64,000 bases of DNA from Staphylotrichum longicolle (taxonomy: Eukaryota; Ascomycota; Sordariomycetes; Sordariales; Chaetomiaceae): contig JAHCVI010000001.1 in NCBI GenBank assembly GCA_019096155.1, positions 14,409,243 through 14,473,242 of the forward strand, written 5' to 3'. A program made the translations under genes and the position numbers. Under the pieces are notes generated by a model. It was not told where the DNA came from, made no database searches, and saw only the letters and a list, made by a program, of their open reading frames with translations. This document shows positions 20,419-33,494 of the stretch, piece by piece. Each line of letters starts with the position of its first letter. Position 1 is the stretch's first letter.

Positions 20419-23136
20419 TCAGATGATATTCGCAATGCTGATCCGTTCCTGGCTCTTACTCTTCCCCGTCGGTCCCGTCGTCGGACTCACCGACGCACAA
20501 CCCAAACCTGGCCTCGACCCTGTCAGTGCCGACATCGGCGGCAACGCAGCCATCTCCATCCTCGCGTCCTGCCCTCCCATCTCCATCTTGATCCCCCTTT
20601 CCTGCGGCAGCGGCTGCTGATGCGGATGATGTTGATGCGGCGCGAGCACAGGCGGCAACGCGGGCGGCGGCGGCGGCGGCCCCGACACATTCCACGTTTG
20701 GTGCTGCTGCTGCTGCTGCTGTGGAGGATGCTGCTGCTGCTGTTTCGGTATCGACGTCGTCGTCGGCGTGGGCGTTGTGGCCGTCAACTCCCCGCTCGCC
20801 AACCTCCGCATCGAGCTCTCCAGCCGCTCCCACCCTGTCAGACCCGGCCCCCAATCCCATCTCTCCTCGCTCGTCAGCCCCGACCTCGTCTCAGCGCTGA
20901 AAAGGCTGTGCTTCCCGGACACGGACAACGGCGACTGCGCCTCGCGCTCGCTGCTGCCCGCCCAGACCCACGCCGTCTCCATCCCAGCCTGCAGGTCGGC
21001 GCTGACGTACGCGAGGAGCTCTTCGTCGCGCAGGAGCGCGTCGTGGACCGCGGCGGGGGAAGGGCGGTGCGATGGCGGAGCAGGGTGGTGTCCGTATGGA
21101 GACGGCGGCTGGCCGGGGGACGGGGCCTGCGAGAGGTAGGCGACGATCTCGGCGCGTCGGGACGCCAGGGCGGAGATGAAGAAGGCGAGGAAGCGGCCGC
21201 AGGGCACGGCCACGTCGCGGTGCTCGTTGATGGCGGCGAGGGCGCGGATGCATTCGGACGCTTGCTCGAAGCAGCCGGTCAAGAGCAGGAACAGGGCGCA
21301 GCGGAAGGTGTGGGTCGTGAGAAGGGCTGTGGCACCCTCGGCAATGGTCGTGGCGGAGGTGCGGGAGAGGAGAGAGGCGGTTTCGAGGGCTGTGTGCATG
21401 CATTGCTCGATCGCTGTGATACGGACGTCAGGGGGGCACGAGGGGAGGAGATTGTGCCGGTGCAGAAGCAGCCGGGCGTGAAGGAGGTAAATCAGGGGGT
21501 TGAGGAAGGTGGGCATCATGGCTGCGGTGCTCGCCAGGTTGCAGGCCGGCGGGAAAGTGCGCCGGCATGCAGCAAAGTGCTGGTCGAACGTGGCGAGGCG
21601 GGACGGCGCAATAACAGGGGACGCCAGAGCCCTTCCAAGTGCCGTGTAGGAGCGTACAACGTTGATGACAGCGAGGAGAGAATGCGTGAGTCCTTCGGCG
21701 CCGTCAGGGAGCCTTTGACCGCGGTCTGACATGTGATGGTCGTCGAGGGCCGCTGGCAAAGAGACGTCGCAGTCGGAGTCGTCGATGATCATCGGCTTTC
21801 CCAGCTCGATCGAGAGGCTTCGGTCGAGAATGTAGATCGTCCACCACGTCCTCCTCCGCATCTCAGCCTCGATAAAAGACGTCGTCATCGGTTCGGTGTG
21901 GAGACCGAGATCCTGCGCCACCCGAACCGCGCTCCCCAGCCAGCTGCACGCGGCGGACTTGAGATTCAGCTCGTTCAAGGCCGTGGCAACCAACACCAGA
22001 GCACGGGCATGGTCCAGCTCGTACTCGTTGCACCAGGGGTCGATCAGTGTCCGAGTCGTTTCCAGCAGCTGAGTGGCCGAATATGCGCGGTTCTGTTCGT
22101 TCTCAGCCGTGAAGAGCCTGCCCACGGTCAGGACAGCGAAGAACACGGACATGAAGGCCTGCGAGACGCGCAGCGGACTCCCTGGTCGGTACAGGCCGTC
22201 AACCGTCTGCATAAACGTGTTCCAGTGCATTATCGGGGTCATGGAGTGCGTCGAGGCGTAGTATGACCGGAGAAAGACCTCGGCGGTCTGTCGGGGAAGA
22301 AGAAGCTGCTGGAAATCCCGCAGCTCGGGCGGCGCGGATTGTCGATACGGAGCTGGCGGCTTCCAGATCCCCCGCGAAAAGCTTCTCAGGTTCGACCTCG
22401 CCCGCGCGAGGTCGTGGATGCCCGCCGGCCGCTTCTTGCGTTTGGGTGGCTGTCCAACCTCGGGCAGTTGCAGGGGTAGCTGCTCGACGCCGTCCACGTC
22501 CATCTCAAACTGGCGACCATCACGCTCCTGCAACATGCGGCGGAGGCCGTTGTTCTCGCGCCGGATCCGCTCCATCTGCTTCTCGAGATCCTGCACCTGC
22601 TTGATGGACGACATCCGCCGGTTGGTTTCCTTGGTGAACTGGCACTTGACGCCTCGGCTCGAACACTCGGAACAGCTGGTGGTTTCGGTCGCATCGCACT
22701 TGACCTTCCTCTCACGACACGCGTCGCAGCTGGGGTCCTTCCTTCGTTGCCTGTACGCTCGCTTCTGGGCGCTGCTGCTGTTGTTGGAGCTGGGGAGGTT
22801 GGCGTGTGATGGCCGAGGCGTGCCGGCCACCGACTCGCCGGACGGCAGAGACTCTCTCTCCATAACTGAGGACGCCGACGTGACGGGCGTGTAAGCCTGG
22901 AAAGAATTGGGCGGGAGCTGGTGGACTGAGGGCAGCGGGGGCGGGATCCCAATGGCGTGAGGCTGTGCCTGGTTCGATCTCGAACTCGAAGTCGCGCTGC
23001 TGCTCATGCTCGCGCTCGACCTCATCAGGCCGCCGAGATACTGTTCAATCGGCTTGGGCGAAGCGGCGGCCGGGTCGTAGGGCCGCACTGAGGGATTGGG
23101 GGATCGAGGATACGGATTGTGTGACGCAGACGCCAT
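20419..23136 (-). CDS. Zn2Cys6 transcription factor with fungal_trans domain and polyQ
   Basis: An intronless gene for 905 residues, starting at MASASHNPYPRSP. The frame is open for a further 115 codons upstream, but that part looks like 5' leader. The Zn2Cys6 cluster is at residues 137-165 (CDACRERKVKC, then a 7-residue spacer, then CSECSSRGVKC). It follows a basic segment and precedes a coiled coil (QVQDLEKQMERIRREN), which probably mediates dimerisation. The middle region (about residues 270-560) matches the fungal_trans regulatory domain (PF04082), including RRRTWWTIYILDRSLSIELGKP. The C-terminus has Gln runs (KQQQQHPPQQQQQQH) and proline stretches typical of activation regions. The zinc domain recalls the Fusarium EBR1/FTF group, from memory only. 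A gene-poor region of about 10 kb lies upstream, so its promoter may be unusually long. Confidence 0.85.
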   Translation of the reverse strand: MASASHNPYPRSPNPSVRPYDPAAASPKPIEQYLGGLMRSSASMSSSATSSSRSNQAQPHAIGIPPPLPSVHQLPPNSFQAYTPVTSASSVMERESLPSGESVAGTPRPSHANLPSSNNSSSAQKRAYRQRRKDPSCDACRERKVKCDATETTSCSECSSRGVKCQFTKETNRRMSSIKQVQDLEKQMERIRRENNGLRRMLQERDGRQFEMDVDGVEQLPLQLPEVGQPPKRKKRPAGIHDLARARSNLRSFSRGIWKPPAPYRQSAPPELRDFQQLLLPRQTAEVFLRSYYASTHSMTPIMHWNTFMQTVDGLYRPGSPLRVSQAFMSVFFAVLTVGRLFTAENEQNRAYSATQLLETTRTLIDPWCNEYELDHARALVLVATALNELNLKSAACSWLGSAVRVAQDLGLHTEPMTTSFIEAEMRRRTWWTIYILDRSLSIELGKPMIIDDSDCDVSLPAALDDHHMSDRGQRLPDGAEGLTHSLLAVINVVRSYTALGRALASPVIAPSRLATFDQHFAACRRTFPPACNLASTAAMMPTFLNPLIYLLHARLLLHRHNLLPSCPPDVRITAIEQCMHTALETASLLSRTSATTIAEGATALLTTHTFRCALFLLLTGCFEQASECIRALAAINEHRDVAVPCGRFLAFFISALASRRAEIVAYLSQAPSPGQPPSPYGHHPAPPSHRPSPAAVHDALLRDEELLAYVSADLQAGMETAWVWAGSSEREAQSPLSVSGKHSLFSAETRSGLTSEERWDWGPGLTGWERLESSMRRLASGELTATTPTPTTTSIPKQQQQHPPQQQQQQHQTWNVSGPPPPPPALPPVLAPHQHHPHQQPLPQERGIKMEMGGQDARMEMAALPPMSALTGSRPGLGCASVSPTTGPTGKSKSQERISIANII

Positions 23137-26100
23137 GGTGCCGGCTTGCTTTAAGAGCCGGTCTCCGGCAGCCTGATTCGGAACCGTCTCCACAGATTCC
23201 CCGGCGGGATGGGCTCTCGAGGGTTGCCGGTCAAGAAGCATGCAGACCGGAGTATGCTGCGGGGGAGGGGGTGCGGGAATGGGTTGCTGCTGCTTTTTTG
23301 GTAATGAGGAAGATGTTGAGAGGGAACTCGAGACTTGAGACCGGCCTGGTCTTCCCTCGCCCTCCTTGCTCTCTCCACACACCCCGGGCTGGATCAATCC
23401 ACCCGACGGAGTGTCGAATAAGTGTGGATGGCCACCCACACCCTCTCCGGGGAAGGACCCAGAACCAAACACTTCACGCACTCCCGGTGCTCCACGCCCT
23501 CGCCCAGGCGAAATCGATAAACCCTAGACAAGCTTTTTTAAGTCCCCCGTATACTTTACGGGTCACCTTCTCTGGTGCTCTTGAGGATGGAATTCCCCAC
23601 AGGTTTGCTGCAGGTCAGTAGAGCACTCTTGGTCAGTCTGCAGTTGGCGCCGGCGCAGGCAGCAACCATCAGCAGGCACTCGCAGTGTCTCAGATGCTGA
23701 TGAAAGATGGCCAGCTTTCTTGTTCCGAGTATCCTCCCGTCGCTCCGTGTTCGAAAGTTCCGGGGTGGTATTTCGCGGTGTTGCAACGCCGTGCAACCTC
23801 AATGCCGCTGTGATCCGCAACCCGTCTGCCCTCGTCCTTGTCCTTGGCCCGCGGTCTCAGTAAAGTAGGGGTAATAATCGTCGGCAGCTGAGCCGTTTGG
23901 TACCGGGACAGCCGCAATACAACCATGTGCTATAAGGCGGCCGTATTAGTAGCACCCGTGGGTGACCGGCATGCACCCCTGAAGGAGCATGCGGCGCTGT
24001 GGTTTGTGGGTGTTGCGTCTGCGCTCGGCAAGGAGGGGCGCGATCAGTCGGGCGCGCGCTGGAACGAAACGGAGGCGGCAGGCCGGAACAATACGACCTA
24101 GCCCGCGCACGCTGAACCTGCAGTCGCCAGTCGGGAGCAAGGAACAGGGCGGGGTGGGAGTGGAGGAGGTGGCAGAGACAGCAGCAGAGGGGCAAGACGG
24201 ATCCGTTGAGGCGCTCTGGCGCTGACACCGCACAGTACACAATAGTTAGGGGGTAGGCAGCATGTACTGAGGCGCAGGGGAGCATGCAGCAGGATCGGGT
24301 TCGTGAAAGGTGAAGAAGCGAGGCCCTCGCCCGTCGAAAAGCGTGCTTTGCTGCAGAGGCGAAAAGCAGGTCGCAACCCATGAGCAAGGTTGTCAACGGC
24401 TTTGCCTGCCTTGGTGGAGCTGGTGGTGCCGCAAATGCCACCACCCATGCCCATTCCGCGCTTCCAGCATCCGGGGTTGCTGGAGAATCTCGGTACGAAA
24501 TTCAGGTAATTATTCGTTACCACGCTGGGAGCTTGGGGATGGCGAAGGTGCGCTCACAGTAGCAACCTGTGTTTTGCATACAGTAGCAGGGAGGGCCAGC
24601 AGTGTCCCGTAACCCGGCTGTGCCCGGGTCCCGCCCACCTCAGCTCGCGTGGGCGGCGGATGACGACGGTTGGATGGGGAATGCGCCGCCGGTCTGACTG
24701 CAGGCAGTGGTGGGATTCTTCTTCTCTCGCAAGCGGCCCCTGGATTCGCTCGTCCTGCATGCCCGAGAATCCCGGGCTGTCAACAGGACAAGAAGCAATG
24801 TGACTTGGTTTGTTGGGACTTTGTTGCCCGAGCTTCTCCCAGGGGTGCTTCCAAACCCGATGGTTGTGGATCCCCGGATCCATCCCAGCACCGATGAAGG
24901 ACCCCAGACCCAGACCCTGCGCCCAGTCGGCCGAAGTGACGATTCGGCTACGGTGGCCGCACGTCACCATCACAGACCACCAGCCCCATTCAACCACGCC
25001 GTCTTTGGGAAGTCGGAAAGACGAACTGGACGGGGTGCCGCGCCCTGATCGCGTGCACATGCCAAGGACATGGGACTCGACACGCCCGGAACTTTGATGC
25101 AGGGGGAACAGCTTGGTGTCCAGAGCAGGAGATGAAGTGCAGGGTGCTCCTGTCTGCCGGCGATTTGCAGCCATCCTCACAGGAGGATACACAGTACGAG
25201 ATACTCCTATGGCTCTCAGAGAATCCTCCCGTCTTCAGCTTCAGCCTTCACCTCTTGTGGCGCAAGTTGGGCAGTCGATGTGGCGAAGGACCTTGAACAT
25301 GCAAGCTTCCCGTTGCACGTTGCGCCCTGGAGTTGCAGAACCGCATTTGGCGAGGACACATGAAATTACCAGCCCGCCGCCCGAGTCATTTTCGGCCAGT
25401 TTGTTTGTTGTCGTTTCCAAGGCTGACGAATTCGTGAAAAGGGCAAACTCAATGGCTTGGTTTACCCATCAGACTCCAGTGTATGGTGGACCAGGCTTTC
25501 TCTCGCTCGCTAACGTTGTGATCTTATTCGATCCCACTGGCGCGGCCCTTGGCTGTGCTGCGGGACATCAGAGTCGATCAAATACTCACCGAGCAGTACC
25601 CCAGCCATCGCTCAACCAACCAGCAAATGTCGCAGACGAAAATTTGCAGTTGCGGTTCGGGATGTCAGTGGGCTCCTGCCGGCAGCCAACGCAGAGTGTT
25701 GGTGGAGAGCACAAAAGAATCCACCTTACGCATGATGTTCTTGCCAGTTCAACCAAGCCAGCAAGATGGAAAGCCTCGGCCATCGACGAAGCTCACCGGG
25801 AACTGGGAGCGGTGACGATGCGCGCCGTGAGTCAAGGCCTGCTCTGGAAGAATTATCGCGTGTTGTGTATACTGGCCAGATCTCCATGATCAACAGCTCT
25901 CCTTGGTTACAATGAGCCTTGATGCTCGTTGTGGGTCCTGGGACCAAGAGAGCTCAATGCAGCGGGCTCGGTGAGCTCGGCGAAGGGTGGCATCGCCAAG
26001 AACAACTCCATCCGCTCCAGCGGGACAAGGGCAAAAGCTTGAAAAGTGCGCACGGTGGTTGGACCCCGCGTGCTCCTCGGGTCGATAGCCGAAGTCCTGC

Positions 26101-29100
26101 GAGAAGCGACGAACAAGCGGTTCTGTGTGCCGTGATCAAGGAAGAGGCAGTGGAAGCGTCGGTTCGACCTCCGAAGGTGCCCGAGCACACAGAGAAGCTG
26201 AAACGGCACGAAGTCCATGCCGCGACTGAAAATCGATGGTGGGATGGTGTGGGGTGCCGTTCAATGGAATGCCCGGCAAGCATCCGAAATCCGGCTCGTC
26301 CAGGAAGAGACCCAATTGATGGAATTTGAGGGTCTCCACCGCGTGCAATTTGCACTGGGCGGAAGTGGCTCCGTTGACGGCCAACGTTGCATTCTTGGCC
26401 CTGGGGTGGAAAACCACCAGGGAACTTGCTGTGTCTCTTCTGCCATTGTCAACCGCAAAGAGTCTTCGAGAATGACAGTGGTCGATTCTTCGGGCTGTAA
26501 CTCTGAGTTTGGATCGAGCCAATAGTCTCGGGCTCGGTGCATCCTGCAATGGCCGCCAACGCGGCTCGATAAATACGACAAGATGGTTGCAATCTCTTGC
26601 CGTGAGCTGAGCTGTGGACGGAGGAGAGCCCCATCCAAACAATTTGCTCGTCTCTCTGGAGATGACGAGGAGTCGACATGGGAGTCTCAGCTGCTCTTGC
26701 ATTCTGAATGCCGAACTGTTCTCAAGGGAATGCCTTCTTCTGGCGGCTGCCGGTCGTCCGGGCTCGAGGTCCCGGCCGGAAGCCCGTGTCATCAAACCAC
26801 ACAACAATCGTATTGTAACTTTTCTCGCCCAGATCTCGAATTGGTGCGCGCGGTGGATACTTGGAAGGCGCGACGTTTGGCTCATGCAACCACTTGGCAC
26901 GAGGAAATTTGGTCGACCCTTGATCCATGCGAACCATGCGCTGGGGTCCGGTTGGACCAGCCGGCACGGGCGGTGCAAGCGGCCCAACGCCGGTGTCAGT
27001 GGGGAGCAACCTCACGTCCAAGCTCGGGCGGCAGGGGGTCAGGTAGGGTGCCAGGGTGTCACTGACCATCTTCCATCGCGCCCCGGTCGTTTCATCGTGA
27101 TCAATGCACGCGATGTTGGGACTGCATGAGAAACTTGAGATCAGCTCGGGACCGCCATCCGAGCAGAGTTCCAGACATCTTCTTCGGTTCAAGGCACTGG
27201 GCTGGGAGGTGGCAGGGGACCCTGATGTCTCAACAGAAACGATTACGACCTTCATCGAAAGCTTAAGTTACTGTGTAGTTAACGCACACCGTGCCCTGAA
27301 TACCTACCTTAATCAATTCCCTTACCACTGTGGTTGTTCCCGTTCTCGCTAAGGGATAGGCGGGAGGTGTTCTGCCCCTTCCCTGGAAGCAGTAAAGCGC
27401 AGAGATTTGGGGGGGAAGGGGTTAGACAGACGCAGATACGTACCTTCCCGTTTACTGTGGACACAGGACCAACAAGGATTCTGTCTGTGTTGCGTGACTT
27501 CCACAGGTCGTTTTTACCCCCATGCCCTCTCACTGACTTCGTTCCATCGCCTTTTCTGCACCTTCCCGGACCGCTGTCCGCTCGGTACTGACGCGGTTCG
27601 ATTGGTTGCTGCCTGCAGCTGTGAGGAGGAAGGAGGAACAGTCCAGAGACAAAATGGCAGGAGCAATGGATGAGATCTTCCCCGTTGGCCCCTCGAGCAA
27701 TTTCTTGCAAGCACCATGCGAGAAAATCCCGTTTCAACCTAGACTGCCCCACCAGTAAAGTACCCTGCGCCGGGAAGCTGCAGCGCATCCTCGCCAGGGC
27801 AGGCGAAACACAACTGTTTTCCAGGGCTGTGAGTCTCATCAGAGATCTGGGTGGGTTCCAGCTCCATCAGATTGCAGCTCGCTCGTGGCTTGAAGCCCGA
27901 GGCCATCGTGGTGGAGCCCTTCGTCATGATCAGACCCACGCCTGAGCAAGCCGCAAGCCGGCGATGCTGCAACAATCGGACGATTCTTCGATCCTTGGAC
28001 GTCACCGGGCCGCAGGTCTGTCTGTACCTCACTTGTTTGTGAAAACCTCCGCACCCGTGCACACACGCCGCCTCACTCCGCCTCCTGTCAAGGTTGCTGT
28101 CGCGGTGATACACCCACGCCGCCGTCGTCTCACTCGGAGGGCTCGTTCAAGATGCGGCTCAGTTGCGGGGCACTGTCACACGAAACTGGCTTGGATCGGG
28201 AGCCTCTGGTCGCATCCAATCTGTTTTTCATCTTTTTCTGGTGTTTCACAAACCAGCCAGGAAGGCGGTGATCGGCCGCAATATCATTCCCTGGCTCGAA
28301 ATTCCAGATGAAGCAGGAAACCGCAATTGCCCCCTGAGCACCTGTTGAGGCAGTCCTCTCAGACCATGTGGCGGCCACACGAACTCAGATGGCCGGGAAA
28401 CGGTTCACAAGGTTACTTCGTAACAGTGTGCCTGTTTATTGCGGTATGTGGAACGCAATCGTCCTGCGGCAGCTCCTTTGTTTTTCAGCTTCACAGCAAG
28501 ATGGGACCGACCCAGATTTAGAAACAGCAATAACATGTCTGATATACCTTGCCTCCTGACGAATGATCGATCTTCAAGCCCACCAAATCAGCTCCGTCTC
28601 TGTCAACATCAACAATCTTATGATGTGCAACGACACCCCCGTCTTCGACTTCCCCAGGGGCATGTCAGAGCCACACCCTCGGTATCTTTGTCTCCTCCGC
28701 AAGGCTGGAGGAGACATTGAAATGGCGAGCACGCAAATCCACCACGGCGGCCCGGCCAAACAGACGTCAAATTCTGCGCCTGGCGCGGCAAGGAGGGGTT
28801 GTTGACGAAGCAGCCTTGAAGATGGGAAGTCGATATTATGCAGTGCAACCCCGATACGCCTCAAGCCGGTCAATGGAGGATCATGAGGCGGAGAGCACGC
28901 CGAAAGGAAGTATCCCAGAAACCATCCATGACGGACACTGTGTTTGCGCAGGTTGATGTCTCGGAAGCTGTGGACAAGACGCGGGCCACTCGGCAGCCCA
29001 CGAACCGAGACACGGCTGGCGGCCCACGGCAGACACCTCCCGGTACGGCGCAAACCACAAAGAGCGATACACGTGTCTGCTACTATCTCGCCGCTCCCGG

Positions 29101-32100
29101 GCATCCTGTCTTGCGGTTCAATATGCTCTCGAACGGCGGACTGGACGTGCATTCGGTGGACGGGGCATTTCAGCCGTGGAGCATCTTGCCATTCCAAAAC
29201 TCGCCCGGGCTTGAGGCTCCTCCTCCCGGTTGAGTCCACTTCTTGTTGCATGCCGGGGCCAACCCTGCTACTCAGGATTCCTCCCGCCGCCTGCAGCCTG
29301 CCAAGGCCGCGAATCGGCTGTCACATGAATTTCTCTGGTCCTCAACAAACCTCAGGAGCCGAGGAAAGAGAGGGGTTGAGATGCAAGACGAAGTTTCTGT
29401 CGCCTGGAGGTCATCCAACGGGTGGGGGGTTTGTCCTGTCAGCCGTATTCGCTTTCAGAATTGCAGTGGCCACCGGTCATTTTCTGGGGATTACGTTTCG
29501 GGGTGATGAAAGGGTCAAGACTCCGGCCTGCAAGCCGCGCGGGAAACCAGCCGAAAACTCGCAAACGGAGAAAACGCGTTGCGTGTTGACCCCACCAGGA
29601 GTGGCTGGTGTCCTGTCGGATGCCTTCCGAAACTAATGCTGCCGATCTGAACGTTGTTCCTGTCGGTCGAGCGTCAAGAAAGAAAGCAAGATGGCCGCGC
29701 TGGCGGGGACCGTCGCCTGTTTCCCACGTGTTCGGATGCGCGCCTCGACAACAGGCACGCTCCTGTTTCTTCCCTTCGCCCTCGAGACGATTGATGTTTG
29801 GGAGACAAAGCCGAAAGTTGGGAACCCCCTGCTTGACCCGACGACTCGCCTGTGATGCGGGGCATCCCAGGGAGACGGAGACGACCAAACCATCCGAGCC
29901 CAGTACCGTGTTTCCGCTGCCCATTTAATGCGCAACCATCGTCAGTGCGCCGGCGCGCCGCCAGCAGGGCGCTAGGGGCACAAGACCAACAAGCGAAACA
30001 AGACAGACGCTTTGGCCAATGATCGAGATGCAGGACCCGAGATCAGCGAGATCCAGGTTGCCGGCCGGCGTTCCTGCCGGACGGCTCCATCTTATAATAA
30101 GCGCTAGACCTCGTTTGGGATCCTCTTCGTCCGCCGTGCTTCCGAGCCCGTTGAAAAGGCGCTGTGGATTTCGCCGTCATGAAATCGAGGACCCTGGCGG
30201 GTGCAGCCAACTCTCTCCCTCTCCCACCCCACCATCGCTCCCTCCACCCCCGTCAGCTCCACACACTTACCCTTCGGGCCGGCAGCTGCCGCAAAGAGGC
30301 CACAGGGGTGCGGATTACGCCGTACGGTATTCGTATTTACACACGTTTGCTCTCACATTATTTACAGCGTGGGGCAAGGGTCGGCTCCAGGTTCCAGCCT
30401 GGACCTGCCACGCACTGTGTGATCCGCGCCAGGGAACATAGAGACTCTGTCTCTCGAGGTGCAGGCGCCTGGTCCTGCAATCTCGGTTTCGGAGAGCCTC
30501 CTTTTCATGACCGAGCACTTTTCACGGGCTTCCTCCCCCCTGCCCTGTCTTGCTTGCGGCACGACTCGTTGTTCTTTGCAGCTTCGGGACGGCAGGGCAG
30601 GATGCTACCTCGTGATGATCGCTCCTTCGCCCGCCCGCTGGCCAGGCGTGCGCTGCTGAAAAAAAAAGCGGCATAGCAAAAGACAGCAACGCGCCGGCGG
30701 AGGCGGCGGCGGCCTCGCCTCGTTGGCGTCGGGGCTTGTCCAGAAGAAGTGGTGTTGTGCAACCGCGCCTTGCCAAATTAAAATCCGCGAGTGAAACCCG
30801 AAACCGACGACGACTCGCAGCGAGTCAGCTCAGTCAGGCAGTCAGTCCGCAAGCGAGACATGCGTGCCTGCCTTCTTCCCTCCCTCCCGAGGAGCACACA
30901 CCACCCCCTCGGCCCGACCCTCTCTCGCTCATCCCCCGCCCAAGCCGCCTCCTAAAGAACCAAAGTGTCTCAGGAGGAGCTGCGAGACACGTTTTGTGTA
31001 TCCCATGAGCTTGATACAAGACATACTGTGTAGTGATAATGATGAACGACGACGATGCTGCAAGCAGGGTTCTCTGGCGGTTACAGCGTCACACGGGGGT
31101 CGGATATCGGCAGGACGGCGCCCCGCCGTCCACTAGCTCGCTTGCCTCATGTCAGTCGGCGCGGGGCGCTGGCTGCGGGTGAACACATGATGTGCGTGTC
31201 GTACGGGGCAGATGCAGTGCTGTTTTGCGTGTCTCTGTCGCTGGACCATTGTAACTCTCTGTCTGACGTTGCCGCCGGCGCGTGGGACGAAGGGAGAAAT
31301 TCTCCGTGCTAGTGCTACTGTGTGCCGTGCTGTGGTGGGTTGAGATGCGGTGAGGGATTGTGCTGCTGTGTGGCGCACGGAGCGTGTGCGTGTGTGTGAG
31401 TACTAGTTGTGAGATGCAGAAGGTGGAGAGAGGAGTCATGACGGTTGAGGTACCTAGGTACTATAGCAGCTTTCTCTGTCTTGGGCTGAACAGAGTGATG
31501 TTGTTTAAGATGAAGGACGTGTGTTGACTGAAAAGGGGGTCAGGGGTAAACATGGACAGAGCCACACTGCCAAATCGACGACTCAGCAATAAGATAACAA
31601 TTCAGATAGCAAAGATACAATAGAATTTTTTGTTGTTATGTTGGATTATCTGCAAAGAACCAGATGCATTTCCTTGCCCTGTCAAAACCTTCGATCCAGG
31701 AAACAGACCTCTGTCAGAATGCTGGCAGCTCGACGGCCCGTGGCATGCGGTGGTAGAAATCCTCCGCCAGATTGCAATCCTGAGGACTACCATTGCGAGC
31801 TCTATGGGTTCAGCATTAATGTCAAGCAGAATGATCGGACTTTTGGAGACCCGCAACGTTGGGAGAGGACCAAGGTTCGGACAGCCTGTCAAGCTGTTTA
31901 CAGTGTGTCCCTCACTAGCTCCGTGGCTGGGAGGCGGCCATGCTGGACTCGTTGTCTTGTCGTGACGACGGAAGGTTACCTACCTGGAGAATGGAGTATA
32001 CACCATGGCTCCCACTCGTCTTTGCCTTTCGCTGGATACGTTTCAACCCGCCCCTCGAGCCGCTCTAGTCGGCAAGCAACGTTTCAAAATTAACGGGATC

Positions 32101-33490
32101 TTCTGACGGCCGGATAACGGTGTCTCGGGGCACAGAAGAGGGCTCCAGTGCTGGAACCTATGCGGGACTGAGAACTCTGGAAGTATGATAGACCAAGATT
32201 TGACAACAGCAAGTGCTGCGGGCGTACGGAAGGCATCTTACCCTAGATTAGGACAAGGATGTCATCGAGTTTGTGATCAGGAAGAGGGGCTAAGCCATCA
32301 GTATGTCTTTACCGGCTCTGCATCGCCGAGCGTCACATGAAGGCTTTCGAACTGCAGCTTGGCATGAACAGGCCACGGTTGGCTAGCATTGGCTGGGCTG
32401 GCGATTTTGCCTCTGTTCACATTCTGAGCGGTGAGCATGTAGATGGGTGTCCGGCACATGCCAGTCCCACCAGACGAGCATGTTCCACAACTCTACATGC
32501 TACCATAGGTAGTTTCACAACCATGAACGCACGACGGCACCTGCCATGGCAGACGACTGTGTTGTCCGTCGTTGGATTTGGTATAACAGCCTCATTCGCA
32601 GCAGCATGAGCTTTAATTAGAGGCGTACCGGAGCACCATCCGAGCATATTACGGTCCAGAGTAGGCCGGAGATTTTCCACCAACGGCGAGGTCGAGATAG
32701 ATCATGGCGCAGGGCGATCATTGAGCCTCAACGGCGTCAAGTTGGCAGCGGGCGTATAGGGGTCTGCTCGGATGTCGGCGCGCACAAGTGTGGCCGAGCC
32801 CAAACAGCACCCGGTGGCCCGGTCGAGATTGATGGTGCAATATTGGCTCTGGCATCCTATCGGAGGTCGGGATCGGCCATCTGCACGACTCGGGGCGGAA
32901 CGTTGCTCTCATGCCTGCACGATATATGGCTGGTATAACATATATGCAAGGTTGCGGAGATAGTGCCAGTGTGCCAGTGTGCTAGGGTGCCAGGGACAGA
33001 GGCAGCACGGTACTTTGGCGGATGGCGATCACCAGGACGTCCGATCGGCGACTTCCGAAGGCCCGCACGCCATCGGCTGCGCACCCGATTTGACCCATGA
33101 CCAAAGCTTGTTGGGTCCAGTCGCTCGCCTTCTGTTGTCTGGTACGCTTGGGGGTGCTTCTTCGTACAACAGAACAGGAGCAGTGACGGCTTCACTGCTT
33201 GCGAGCTACTGCGGAAACGATTGTCCAAAGGTTGAGTGTACAGCTTCCAACTCAAACAACGATCAAGCTCTGACACAAACTCGGCATGGTCTGGTGAGGT
33301 ACATGTAGTGTTCTGCATAACAGGCGGTAGTTTAGCCTTGGCGACGATCATGACCTGACGGCTAAACCTTGTGGGGGGATGAACAGGGCATTGACCGCCT
33401 TTGCTGCTCTCTTTTGTCCTGTTCCCAGGTCAAGGCTTCAGAGAAAAATGCGACTAGTGAATAACAACGAGCTAAACAAACACCAAGAGC
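23137..33490. other. Gene-poor region of about 10 kb
   Basis: No frame in this stretch shows a domain, signal peptide, plausible splice-linked exons or family resemblance. The longest open frames (258 residues at 25113-25889 plus, 283 at 26136-26987 minus, 225 at 28574-29251 minus) read as random, Arg/Pro/Ser-rich sequence. Base composition stays mixed rather than AT-rich, so this is not a simple RIP-degraded transposon. The part next to 23,137 includes the 5' leader and promoter of the large regulator. Long non-coding transcripts are possible but cannot be seen from sequence. Confidence 0.5.
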
Positions 33491-33494
33491 CCAG

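Noticed and set aside
20095..21729. Plus-strand frame of 544 codons
   Set aside because: Antisense shadow of the C-terminal half of the large regulator; Arg-rich with no motif.
23137..23481. N-terminal extension of the large regulator by 115 residues
   Set aside because: The frame is open, but the sequence is low-complexity and MASASHNPYPRSP is a more typical start; kept as 5' leader.
25113..25889. Open frame of 258 codons on the plus strand in the gene-poor region
   Set aside because: No signal, domain, biased codon pattern or family resemblance; composition typical of chance frames in GC-rich DNA.
26136..26987. Open frame of 283 codons on the minus strand
   Set aside because: Arg/Pro/Ser-rich random-looking sequence, overlapped by equally long frames on the other strand; no motif.
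28574..29251. Open frame of 225 codons on the minus strand
   Set aside because: Random-looking, no domain, overlapped by several other frames.
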